Assembly: GCA_963785745.1 (NCBI GenBank)
Contig: CAWAWR010000001.1
Location: forward strand, 1-64,000
Source: VAZQ01 sp963785745
GTDB taxonomy: Bacteria; Pseudomonadota; Alphaproteobacteria; Rhizobiales; Xanthobacteraceae
Direction: 5' to 3'
Length of the DNA stretch: 64,000 bases
Shown here: one piece after another, positions 1 through 7,202 of the stretch
Position numbering within the stretch: the first letter of the stretch is position 1
How the letters are laid out: every line of letters begins with the position of its first letter
Notes under the pieces: generated by a model
Told to the model about the DNA's origin: nothing
The model's input: the letters and a program-made list of their open reading frames with translations, nothing else
The model's database searches: none
Program-made: the position numbers and the translations under genes

Positions 1-45
1 TACACCAGACGCGCGACGCGCCGCGCGGCCCGAGGGTCCGGCGAG

Positions 46-72
46 GTCCGCTTTGGGTCAAAAGCGGACATC
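46..72. repeat. GGGTCA-core palindromic repeat, copy 1
   Basis: Arms GGTCCGCTTT and AAAGCGGAC(AT) are inverted copies flanking a GGGTCA core. The same unit recurs many times in the first 6.6 kb in both orientations. It is intergenic and REP-like. Confidence 0.8.
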
Positions 73-90
73 AAGCCCTTGCACCCCGCG

Positions 91-115
91 ATGTCTGCTT
101 CTGACCCAACGGACC
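91..115. repeat. GGGTCA-core palindromic repeat, copy 2 (degenerate)
   Basis: Reads ATGTCTGCTTCTGACCC followed by AACGGACC, a diverged copy in the opposite orientation (TGACCC core), 18 bases after copy 1. Confidence 0.6.
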
Positions 116-739
116 TCGGTCACCTGCCTCGAAGCCCGAAGTGATTAAGGCCCATCCGCAGCGCTCGCGCCTGCAAAGCAGTTGTCGCAAGCTTGCGCGT
201 CACGGGAACATTGCGCCGCCCGCCGAGCGTCTTAGCGGACAAGGAAGCTCGCTCCGCAGAAGGCTTTCAATGAGAATGTTTCGACTTGCTAACGGATGGC
301 TTCCGTTGCTTTGCCGACTCTTCCGCTTTCGCCTTCCGAACGCAACCGCGTCCTTGCCTGGGAGCGCCTCCTTCGGTGTCCCATCTCTGGAGAGCTTGGC
401 GGCTTGGGTTGTGCGTCCCCTTGCGATGTTTGTCGGCCATACTGGAAATATGTGCAGGGTTCGCCGTCATTTCCAGATCGGTTTGGCGCATTGAAGAGGC
501 TCGCGTTAATCAATCGGACCCGCCAATCTCCCAGCATCAGACATTGAAGTGGCGGTTCGGCACGTCGGTGAGGGCCGTAGTCTGGAGTGATACTGCGCAT
601 ATAGGGGGCGTCGAATGTATCCAAGTGCAGGTGAAGAAATCTTGTCTCTACGAAATTGATTGAGACATACCCCGCCCGTCCTGCGTTGTAGGCAAAACAG
701 AAAAGGTGCAGGCTGACGATAGTGTCGAGGTTGGTCGCG

Positions 740-1141
740 ATGGGTATTCAAATGCGCCAGATGATGCTTGCGTTGGGGGCGGTCTTGGCCTTCCACATTG
801 CAGCAAGTGCGGCTCCTGCCGACGCCTGCAAGAACATTCTCCAGCAATCCAAGAGCGCCGCCGACAGAGCAAACCGCGAAGTCGCATCGACAGTCGTGAA
901 CTTGCAGGAGGCTGTCAGCCAAGTCCCGGATGATAAAAGGCGGATCGCACTCATTGCTCGGTCCTGTGTGGCTTCCGCGGAAGCAGCCGGAGTTCTGAAG
1001 ACATATCGAATCGTCATTGCTGAATGTATGGATGATCGTGACCCGACCCGATCGGATTTGCTCGACAAGCTCGATCGTTCGATCAGCCAATCCGGGTGGC
1101 GCTGGACAAGGCCGCCGTTGATACAGGTGTTCCAGACTTGA
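740..1141 (+). CDS. Small exported protein of unknown function
   Basis: Predicted secreted protein of 133 residues. The start at 740 (alternative GTG at 722) gives a typical Sec signal peptide: a short basic start, a hydrophobic run LALGAVLAFHIA, then a small-residue cleavage region near ASAAPADA. The mature part looks helical and contains three cysteines (DACKN, RSCVA, AECMD). I do not recognise the family. The last 17 residues (from SGWRW) look unlike the rest. In another frame the text continues from 1090 as IRVALDKAAVDTG and stays open to a stop at 1264-1266, so a one-base deletion near 1090 may have cut the true C-terminus. It is isolated on its strand between copies of the palindromic repeat. 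Confidence 0.5.
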   Translation: MGIQMRQMMLALGAVLAFHIAASAAPADACKNILQQSKSAADRANREVASTVVNLQEAVSQVPDDKRRIALIARSCVASAEAAGVLKTYRIVIAECMDDRDPTRSDLLDKLDRSISQSGWRWTRPPLIQVFQT

Positions 1142-1265
1142 TGACCGCAACATGTAGCGGCGACAATGCCAGCACGGATCCAGATTTTCAGCGCAGCCGC
1201 GATTGGTCGTTACACGCGCCATTCTTCGCTGCCGATGCTGACGCTGCAGAGTCGGTAAATTGCTA

Positions 1266-1294
1266 AGATGTCGCAGTGGGTCAAAAGCGGACAT
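1266..1294. repeat. GGGTCA-core palindromic repeat, copy 3
   Basis: ATGTCGCAGTGGGTCA followed by AAAGCGGACAT. The right arm is perfect and the left arm is diverged. Confidence 0.65.
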
Positions 1295-1310
1295 CACGAG
1301 AGCATGCCCC

Positions 1311-1386
1311 GATGTCCGCTTCTGGCCCTTAGCGGACCTGACGCCGTGTCCGCTGCGATGTCCGCTATTGCGGATAAAGCGGATAT
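1311..1386. repeat. GGGTCA-core palindromic repeat, copy 4 with decayed half-sites
   Basis: GATGTCCGCTTCTGGCCC followed by TTAGCGGACC is one diverged copy. GTGTCCGCT, GATGTCCGCT and AAAGCGGATAT then follow within 50 bases, which looks like a decayed tandem second unit. Confidence 0.6.
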
Positions 1387-1440
1387 GGTCCGAGAGCCCG
1401 ACATGTCGCCTAATGACCCTAACCGGTCCTCATAAGGAAC

Positions 1441-1704
1441 ATCGAGTTTCTCGCCGATTCCACGGCTGGCGAGGTGCGGATCGGAACCGACCCTCTTCTG
1501 GCCACGACGGTGGTTTCCACCGTCGTCGATCAGCTCGCCCGGCGCTACGCGCGGATCGTGTTTCATCTCATGGCTACGCAGCCGGCGATGCTGCATCGCG
1601 AGCTGAGCGAGCGTAACGTCGATCTCCTGATTGCACCGCGCTTGGGCGCACTTGCAGACGGGCCGTTCGAGTTCGAAGAACTCTATGACGACCTTACGTC
1701 GTAG
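1441..1704 (+). pseudogene. LysR-type regulator relic (substrate-binding domain fragment)
   Basis: An open stretch of about 87 codons reads as the start of a LysR-type regulator effector-binding domain: IEFLADSTAGEVRIGTDP, then VVDQLARRYARIVFHLMA, then LHRELSERNVDLLIAPR. This is the stretch that normally follows the N-terminal helix-turn-helix and linker helix. There is no helix-turn-helix upstream, and the frame stops after about 87 of roughly 200 expected effector-domain residues. It therefore cannot make a working regulator. A GTG at 1474 could start translation but would give a 76-residue fragment. It lies just after a decayed repeat block, suggesting local deletion. Family recognition rests on the protein text only. 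Confidence 0.75.
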
Positions 1705-1804
1705 CGGCAGGGGCGCGAAGTCGGTGGGTCTAGCGTTTCGCCGCTAGATAATAACAGCCCGCATGGAGCGACGAGAAATGCGGGGAGGCATTTTTGGGCA
1801 CAGG

Positions 1805-1836
1805 CCCCCGGATTTCGCTGCGCTCAATCCGGGCTG
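1805..1836. repeat. Short inverted repeat (CCCGGATT / AATCCGGG)
   Basis: An eight-base stem, 1807-1814 with 1826-1833, around an 11-base loop containing CGCTGCGCTC. From memory this resembles a common Bradyrhizobium intergenic repeat. It overlaps the 3' flank of the minus-strand gene ending at 1849. Confidence 0.5.
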
Positions 1837-1848
1837 GACCCCGAGCGC

Positions 1849-2319
1849 TCATCTCACCGCCAGCGACGGGCACGCGCGCGCCAATATCGCGGGCGACACT
1901 GGCGACGACCGCATGACTGCACGCACATCGGCGCAGGTCCAAGGGACGCATCCCGGACATGCGGCTGGCTCGGTAGCTGGCATCCCTGACCGAGGTTTCT
2001 GTTGCCGCTTCGCTTGTTTTGATTTCGTCTTTTTCGCTTTGGCCATTTTTGGTGTCTGCTGCCCAGTATAGCGCGGCGCGGTCACGCGCGATGGCGAGGT
2101 GACACCTGAACGCGCGCCCGGAGATGGACGGACCAAATCCTGCCGATTGCTGCCGCCGGGCACCGTCAAATCCTGAGGGTTTGAGCGACCGCTGAGGTCT
2201 TGGGGATTGGATGGATTGACACCCGGCCCGTATCCAATTTGAGCATCCGCTGCCACGACTCCGGCCAAGAGGGCCAGACCCGCACCGATCACCGTGACCC
2301 ATTTCATGTGGCGTTTCAT
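1849..2319 (-). CDS. Small exported Asn-Pro-Gln-Asp-Leu repeat protein, unknown function
   Basis: Protein of about 156 residues. ATG at 2319 is preceded by GAGG six bases upstream and begins a clear Sec signal peptide (basic MKRHMK, then VTVIGAGLALLAGVVA, then ADAQ). The mature N-terminus carries a short degenerate repeat: NPQDLSG, NPQDLTV and NRQDLVR within about 35 residues. A Lys-rich linker (KMAKAKKTKSKQAKRQQK) follows. The C-terminal 45 residues contain a CPGCVPWTC cluster and may be less reliable, because that part overlaps an intergenic repeat. I do not recognise the family. The low-complexity composition suggests a disordered envelope protein, which is inference. Confidence 0.5.
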   Translation of the reverse strand: MKRHMKWVTVIGAGLALLAGVVAADAQIGYGPGVNPSNPQDLSGRSNPQDLTVPGGSNRQDLVRPSPGARSGVTSPSRVTAPRYTGQQTPKMAKAKKTKSKQAKRQQKPRSGMPATEPAACPGCVPWTCADVRAVMRSSPVSPAILARACPSLAVR

Positions 2320-2740
2320 GTCGCGCCTCAGTATTGAAGGCCAAACGCGAAGCTGCTTGCGGTCGTTATAGTAACTTGTCGTGTCACGGGGGGCCACCTG
2401 CCGATGGCGTGTTCGACCTATACCTTCCGATACCTAGTGTAGTCTGCGAGCAGCAACCTATGACGCCGCGCGGCAACACCGGTGGGCCAAGCCTTGCCGG
2501 TGTCGCACGCGCGACAAATGCGAGCGCCAGATGCGGATGGAATTGGCTACAAGCCTCCTCCTAGCGTTGTGCCTTTGCATTAATTGTGATTCCTGGACAC
2601 CGGCTTAGCGGGAGCGATGCGGGAACGCGCATTCAAGCTGCTTATGCCAGTCCGTTAGCCGTGTTGGCGCCAAGCTTGCTTCTCCGCATGTCGCTTATTG
2701 GCCCAAAGCGGACATTCCAGGCCTGCACTCGCCATTCCGA
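2320..2740. other. Intergenic stretch, no gene seen
   Basis: Some 420 bases between two minus-strand small-protein genes. Open frames here are short, have no ribosome site and no recognisable text. The only notable element is a palindrome copy at 2688-2717. Confidence 0.55.
2688..2717. repeat. GGGTCA-core palindromic repeat, copy 5
   Basis: CATGTCGCTTATTGGCCC followed by AAAGCGGACATT. The core reads TGGCCC and the left arm is diverged. It is intergenic. Confidence 0.65.
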
Positions 2741-2944
2741 TCAATCACCGTCGGAAAAGACGAATGTCATGTCGTTGTAGTTCGCCACCGGTAGATCTCC
2801 GTGGATATTCTGGTGCATCACCGAAATATCCATGCTCACCATCTTGACGTCCGCTTTAGCAATCGGAGCGGAGAAGAAAATCAGCTTCAAGCCGAACCCG
2901 ACGAGGATAGCTGCCGCAATGACGATAGCGTGATGTGCGCGCAT
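2741..2944 (-). CDS. Small membrane-anchored or exported protein, unknown function
   Basis: A 67-residue protein. ATG at 2944 is chosen because GGAGG lies eight bases upstream and because it begins a single hydrophobic segment (about residues 6-25, AIVIAAAILVGFGLKLIFF) followed by SAPIAKADV, a plausible signal-peptide end. The remaining 35 residues are polar, with KMVSMDISVMHQ and a Val-Ala-Asn-Tyr-Asn-Asp run before the acidic end FSDGD. I do not recognise it. It is either a cleaved periplasmic peptide or a single-pass inner-membrane protein. Confidence 0.55.
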   Translation of the reverse strand: MRAHHAIVIAAAILVGFGLKLIFFSAPIAKADVKMVSMDISVMHQNIHGDLPVANYNDMTFVFSDGD

Positions 2945-3132
2945 GATGGGCCTCCGTTGCGATGCTTGATGCGGGGGCCAGCGGCCCATCGCGCATCCCT
3001 TGTTCGGCATCCGTGGGCATATCAATAGCTCAGGAGCGTCATGGGCGCCTGTGACGGAGTTCACAGGTCCGCTCACTTTCTTTCCGGGCCCTTTTTGCAA
3101 TATGCGGTGGCACATCAGCCCTACCCAATCGG

Positions 3133-3265
3133 CTGATGTCCGCTTTGTTCCGAAAGAGAGCTCCGAAAGAGGCCCAAGCAGACATTCCGGCAGGCCCGCT
3201 CTGGGTCACAAGAGGACATGGCGAAAGCCGACATGCATGTCCAACTTTGACCCGTAGCCGACATC
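3133..3265. repeat. Cluster of decayed GGGTCA-core palindromes
   Basis: At least three diverged copies lie close together: TGATGTCCGCTTTG at 3134 with GGCCCAAGCAGACATTCC at 3171-3188; GCTCTGGGTCACAAGAGGAC at 3199-3218; and CATGTCCAACTTTGACCC then GTAGCCGACATCC ending at 3265. Confidence 0.6.
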
Positions 3266-3339
3266 CGAACGTTGGCGTCGTGTGCGAGACTGAGGGGTCG
3301 ACGATATTCCGCCAATTGCTGCAGCAGGAGCGATCCCGG

Positions 3340-3657
3340 ATGAGCCCCACGGAGTACACATTGATATTTGGGCTTGGTCCAAAAAACGACGGCACACCCA
3401 ACACGGACGTTGAGCTTGCCGTCGCTCTCTCTGCGATTGAAGACGCCTCGTTGCAAGACTGCGGCGGCTTTACAATTTATCGTGGCAAGGGCGGTTGGAT
3501 CGACCCTGCGGGAAAGACCATCAAAGAAGAAGTCGCCATCCTCATGGTATCCGGCAGCTACGCGAGTATCGAGGCGATTGCCGCCATCGGAAAGCGGAGG
3601 CTTGGCCGCACCGCAATTTACGTGAAGAAGCCGGACGGCAGCACCATTCTTCTGTAG
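3340..3657 (+). CDS. Hypothetical protein, small alpha/beta domain
   Basis: A 105-residue protein. ATG at 3340 has AGGAG ten bases upstream. The text alternates likely strands and helices (YTLIFGLGPKNDG, DVELAVALSAIEDASL, GGFTIYRGKGGWIDPAGK, EEVAILMVSG, RTAIYVKKPDGSTIL) and looks like a genuine folded cytoplasmic domain without a signal peptide. The layout (glycine-rich first strand, helix, a strand with G-W, then an E-x-x-x-L-V strand) loosely recalls DUF3574-type proteins, but I cannot confirm that. The frame stays open upstream to 3136, but that stretch crosses the repeat cluster and is unlikely to be coding. Confidence 0.55.
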   Translation: MSPTEYTLIFGLGPKNDGTPNTDVELAVALSAIEDASLQDCGGFTIYRGKGGWIDPAGKTIKEEVAILMVSGSYASIEAIAAIGKRRLGRTAIYVKKPDGSTILL

Positions 3658-4157
3658 GCACCATAACACTCGTTCCGCAATTGCGACTTGGCCCATGTCG
3701 CGCAGGTCAAAGGCAGACGCGCTCGCCCTGTTCGAGCTCCTGACGCAAGCGGACTTTGCCGCGGCTCAAGGGTCCAACCGACGTGGTCTTGGAAACCTCA
3801 CGCCCACACTGGCCTCTCGATTACCAAAACCAACGTCTGCCACTCCAACGACCGCGGTCGTCGTTCTGCCAGTGCTGCCAGCCGAAAAATCCGGGGCCTG
3901 CCGACCATGGATCCTCGCGACGCGTTTCGCGCACAGGCTGGCGCTGATAGACGTTCTGACATTAAGAAACCTGGTCATCCGAAATAAGACTGATCAATCT
4001 CTCTGGGGTCTCCCCGACTGTGCAAGACGCACTAACGCGATGACGCGAAGTTGTCGATGGCAAACAACTACGGAGCGGGTGGTGACACCACGCCGACCAG
4101 GTGATTGAAAGAGCTGCAGCGCATGACTGAGAAAAGCAGACATTGCGAGCAACTTCG

Positions 4158-4188
4158 GATGTCCGCTTTGGGTCAGAAGCAGACATTG
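4158..4188. repeat. GGGTCA-core palindromic repeat, copy 9
   Basis: GGATGTCCGCTTTGGGTCA followed by GAAGCAGACATT. The core is GGGTCA with one arm substitution. Confidence 0.75.
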
Positions 4189-4204
4189 GGACAGCGCACC
4201 GCGC

Positions 4205-4233
4205 AAGTCCGCTTTTGACCCAAAGCGGACATT
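4205..4233. repeat. GGGTCA-core palindromic repeat, copy 10 (best copy)
   Basis: AAGTCCGCTTTTGACCC followed by AAAGCGGACATT. Perfect nine-base arms GTCCGCTTT/AAAGCGGAC surround a TGACCC core. It lies in opposite orientation to the copy 16 bases before it. Confidence 0.85.
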
Positions 4234-4383
4234 CGGGTTCTGCGCGCGGCGCGAGTTGAATGCTGGCTTTAATATCAAAAGGAGGCGAAGCCCGTAACTA
4301 AGACTATTCTGCGCTGAGCCATTTTGCCTCATAATGTGATCAAGTACCTCGCAGCGTCTGGGAAATTTCATATTGGAGATCGC

Positions 4384-4743
4384 ATGGATGCCTTTCCTGC
4401 AATTTCGCTTCGAGTAGGTTTGTTTCGATTGGGTGCTGCGGCACTGGCTTTTCATGTGTTCGCGGCCGCGGCGCAAGATCTTCCCAGCATCAACGTCGAA
4501 ACGTCGTGCCGCGCATCAGCGAAAAGCGTTACTGAAGCACTCGGCCACGCTGGGGGTGCGACGGTCGAAAATTGCATGGATCAGGAGAACGCGGCCCGCG
4601 CCCAAATCGTGAAGAACTGGGATACGTTTGCGCTTGCCGACAGAACCTCCTGTATAAATCCACAAGTCTACATGCCGAGTTATGTCGAATGGCTTTCATG
4701 TCTTGAAACGCGGCGGCACTTGCAAACCCTGCCAAAGCAATAG
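4384..4743 (+). CDS. Small exported Cys-containing protein, unknown function
   Basis: A 119-residue protein. ATG at 4384 with GGAG upstream is preferred over the upstream in-frame ATG at 4324, because it starts directly at a Sec signal peptide (hydrophobic run about residues 10-28, ending FAAAAQ). The mature part has the pattern NVETSCRASAK, ENCMDQENAARAQIVKNW, DRTSCINPQVYMPSYVE, LSCLETRRHL, with four cysteines that may form two disulfides. From memory this resembles a family of short secreted proteins common in Bradyrhizobium. The function is unknown to me. Confidence 0.65.
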   Translation: MDAFPAISLRVGLFRLGAAALAFHVFAAAAQDLPSINVETSCRASAKSVTEALGHAGGATVENCMDQENAARAQIVKNWDTFALADRTSCINPQVYMPSYVEWLSCLETRRHLQTLPKQ

Positions 4744-5171
4744 CTTTCGAATAAATTCGCATTCGGGTCGATGGCCGCCCGTGGCCCAAAGCCGACATGC
4801 ATCGCGTCAGCACAGCCAATCGCGACCGACAAATTTGCTCGGTAGAACCAAGGAGACCTGTGCCGGATGATCCGCATCTATCCAACTTGCGTCGATCAGG
4901 CTATGGCTGCGCAGTATTGCGTCCACGCCTAGTTATCCCGAACATAGACAGTCCTAATCTTCAGCCCCTTGAGTATCGCCGGAGTTATCCGTCTTTGGCC
5001 GGCTTCGACGTGCTCTTTGCGAGCCCAGGCGGACGCGGGAGGAGGCAGCAGTTGCACCCCGAATTCCGGGGACTGTGCGCACAAAGATCGGCAGTGTTGC
5101 TCTTTTACACTGGCGGTCTGACCAGCCCCGGCCATAGTACCGCTGGGCAACGTGGATTACAGGGGGACTGC
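4744..5171. other. Intergenic stretch upstream of the outer-membrane protein
   Basis: Some 430 bases. A frame in register with the downstream porin is open from 4797, but it lacks a start signal and its text is not protein-like until 5172. A diverged palindrome copy lies at 4771-4799. Confidence 0.55.
4771..4799. repeat. GGGTCA-core palindromic repeat, copy 11 (degenerate)
   Basis: ATGGCCGCCCGTGGCCC followed by AAAGCCGACATG. The right arm is recognisable and the left arm decayed. Confidence 0.5.
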
Positions 5172-6059
5172 ATGACCAACCGGGGCGTCGCGCTACTGCT
5201 GTGCGCGGTATCTATGCTTGCCATGCGCCCCGCCAATGCCGCGGACATGCCGGTCAAGGCCGTTCCCGCTCCGCCTCCCGCCATTGCCTCGGGATTTTTT
5301 GGTTACATCGAAGGGATGTACGTCGTTGAGCCCGGCCAAAGCGCGGGTCAGTTTGCAAACACGCTAGGCGGTACCGCGGGCGCAGCCGGCCCCGGAGATG
5401 GCTACCGCGGCGCCTTTCTGATCGGTTATCGATTTGCCGGTCCCTGGGACATCTCGTTCGGGATGCACCACACCCGGTTCAGCGACGGTGACCAGCAGCT
5501 GTTCCCTGCTTGCGCCCCCAATTTCGTTCAAATGACCGACCCCCGCATCACCTCAGCGGATGGAAGTATTGGATACAATTTTTCGACCGCTCAGTCGGCG
5601 ACGCGAATGTATGCCGGCGTGCGGTACGCACAATGGAAACATCATCTGAACGACACCTGCAATGTCCGTCAAAACGATGCGAAGACATCTGCTGTTGGCC
5701 CGCGCATCGGCGTGGACCACTCGTTCAGACTTGGTGCGACCACAAGTTTTATCATGGGTGGCAATGCCTCGTTTCTGTTTGCGGACGTGGAAGACAGGGT
5801 TTCGGCCGGCGCCGTGCCCGTGCTCCTTGGCAACATCAAAAACGATCGGATCGTCTTCCAGGCTGGCGCACATCTCGCCCTCGGCTGGAACGTCACGCCG
5901 CTCGTGACGCTTGCGGTCGGTTACAAGATGGATCACTGGGTCGGAATGATCAGCAACCAGATGGGCTTCTCGGTAGCCACCGGTCTTGGTGGCGGCCAAA
6001 GTAACGTGATCGAACACGGCCCGTTCGCGCGCGCCAGCTATAATTTCGGCGTCCAATAG
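5172..6059 (+). CDS. Outer-membrane beta-barrel protein
   Basis: A 295-residue outer-membrane barrel. ATG at 5172 follows an AGGGGGA ribosome site. Residues 1-24 form a Sec signal peptide ending PANA; the mature protein begins ADMPVKAVPAPPPA, the start typical of rhizobial outer-membrane proteins. The rest alternates amphipathic strands (GYRGAFLIGYRFAGPWDISF, RMYAGVRYAQWKH, FQAGAHLALGWNV, VTLAVGYKMDHWVG) and ends FARASYNFGVQ, an aromatic-rich final strand consistent with Bam-dependent insertion. Two cysteines sit in one region (FPACAPN, DTCNVRQ). It resembles the Legionella-type major outer-membrane-protein-like barrel family more than Omp25/31. It is a single gene, and substrate or role cannot be read from the sequence. 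Confidence 0.8.
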   Translation: MTNRGVALLLCAVSMLAMRPANAADMPVKAVPAPPPAIASGFFGYIEGMYVVEPGQSAGQFANTLGGTAGAAGPGDGYRGAFLIGYRFAGPWDISFGMHHTRFSDGDQQLFPACAPNFVQMTDPRITSADGSIGYNFSTAQSATRMYAGVRYAQWKHHLNDTCNVRQNDAKTSAVGPRIGVDHSFRLGATTSFIMGGNASFLFADVEDRVSAGAVPVLLGNIKNDRIVFQAGAHLALGWNVTPLVTLAVGYKMDHWVGMISNQMGFSVATGLGGGQSNVIEHGPFARASYNFGVQ

Positions 6060-6213
6060 GACCGCCGGCACAGGGTTCTTTGGCTCTACCGAGCCAATGT
6101 GTCGGTCGCGATTAACTAGGCTGACGCGATGCGCGGGGCCGATTGATCGCTATTGCGAACCCATCGGCAGATCGCGCTAACGTACCGGTAAGCCTCGTGC
6201 GGTAAGGCAATTC

Positions 6214-6525
6214 ATGACCGCGCGTAGACTAGTCGTTGCGCAAATGCTGATCGCCCTTCTCGCCGGCACCGACGCGCTCGGCGGGTGCGCGAAGTTTTCG
6301 TGCATCAAGACTGACACCGGGCGCTGCCACTTCGTCGTGTTTGGAAACCACGACGTTAGGCTTCGTTTCGAACTGGCCCGCTCAGAGCATCGCTGGATTT
6401 CTGGTGTGAACCAGGGTGATACCTATTGTGCCACGCTGCGCAATCAACCGGGAGAGATCTGCCCGGTTCGTAAGATTCGGGATATCAAGCCGGTCTGTCC
6501 GCCGGCGCTCGTATCGATGCGCTGA
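6214..6525 (+). CDS. Small exported cysteine-rich protein
   Basis: A 103-residue protein with ATG at 6214 and AAGG upstream. A hydrophobic N-terminus (RRLVVAQMLIALLAGTDALG) is followed by GCAKFSCIKTDTGRC. The mature part contains six cysteines (GC, SC, RC, YC, IC, VC), suggesting three disulfides in the periplasm. The first cysteine directly follows the hydrophobic run, so lipidation is possible, but DALGGC is not a good lipobox. Function is unknown. It lies 154 bases after the barrel gene on the same strand, probably as a separate unit. Confidence 0.5.
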   Translation: MTARRLVVAQMLIALLAGTDALGGCAKFSCIKTDTGRCHFVVFGNHDVRLRFELARSEHRWISGVNQGDTYCATLRNQPGEICPVRKIRDIKPVCPPALVSMR

Positions 6526-6540
6526 CGGAAGCGCCGGCAC

Positions 6541-6568
6541 GTCCGCTATGGGTCAGCAGCGGACATTC
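6541..6568. repeat. GGGTCA-core palindromic repeat, copy 12
   Basis: GTCCGCTATGGGTCA followed by GCAGCGGACATT. This is the last copy I found; none seen downstream. Confidence 0.75.
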
Positions 6569-7202
6569 GGGCTACACCACATTTCTGTGGATGCAAGTGG
6601 CCCTGATACGGCAGCGCTTGTGGCATCTTTCGCGCTGCTTCATCGACAGCTTACTCACAGTCCGCTTTGCATAGCCGTCGCTTTCGTTTGACGGATTGCT
6701 TGCACCGTCTAACGTGACGGCGTCCCGTTCGCCGAAGGGTGCTCGTCGCGAGGCATCGCATGGGCAGGACAGGATGTGGCGTCCCGCGCGTTGCCTTGCA
6801 CGCAACTCCCGGGAGGCGCCGGAACCCCGCCCTGCGCCACTAGGAGCGGACGGTGACGCCTTACGGGCATCACGCTGCGCGGGCCCGGGCCAACAACCGC
6901 CGCGGTGGAGCGCCGAGAGGCGAGCGTCTCCGCTGAGACGCGAGGCGCCTCGCAGCGCCTGCGGGCTGGCGTCATCGGCCCGCGACGGGGTGCCTCGCAA
7001 GCATCCCAGCGCCTGTCGGCGCTCCGCTCCCTCGCCTTGTGCGAGTGGAATTGAACAGGCCTCGGAGGCGCTTATGCCTCGCGAGAACGATAAACTATGC
7101 CGAGATTCGGAACCTGCATTTCCGCATTTTGAACGAAAAGCTCGTTCAAGCCGCCAGTGCCCGAATACCCGTAGCGAAACGGATTCGCGCGATGTCGAGA
7201 CC
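6569..7202. other. GC-rich block upstream of the transglycosylase, possible dispersed repeat
   Basis: About 630 bases. Frames are open through most of 6700-7200 on both strands, and one runs in register into the downstream transglycosylase. The translated text is Arg/Ser/Ala-rich with no structure, and the transglycosylase signal peptide begins only at 7203. From memory the minus-strand text (for example LAQGEGAERRQAL and SRADDASPQAL) recurs in many Bradyrhizobium genomes as spurious hypothetical proteins, which would make it a dispersed repeat. I cannot check this here. Confidence 0.4.

Larger units (their letters stand above)
1..739. other. Intergenic stretch without a convincing gene
   Basis: About 740 bases in which I see no supportable gene. 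Bases 46-115 hold two copies of the GGGTCA-centred palindrome listed separately. Several open frames of 75-125 codons cross 141-663 on both strands, but they overlap one another, have no clear ribosome-binding site, and read as Arg/Ser/Pro-rich text typical of chance frames in high-GC DNA. Confidence 0.6.
3658..4383. other. Intergenic stretch with palindromic repeats
   Basis: About 725 bases with no gene I can support. A frame of 137 codons is open at 3695-4108, but the text is unstructured and it has no ribosome site. Two good palindrome copies lie at 4158-4188 and 4205-4233. Confidence 0.55.

Noticed and set aside
506..1297. A 263-codon minus-strand frame over the first exported-protein gene
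   Set aside because: Overlaps the plus-strand gene with a clear signal peptide and has no recognisable domain.
3760..3860. Possible tRNA on the minus strand (translated text VGVRFPRPRR resembles frames over tRNA 3' halves)
   Set aside because: No GGTTCGAATCC-type T-loop, no acceptor stem pairing and no CCA-proximal structure found.
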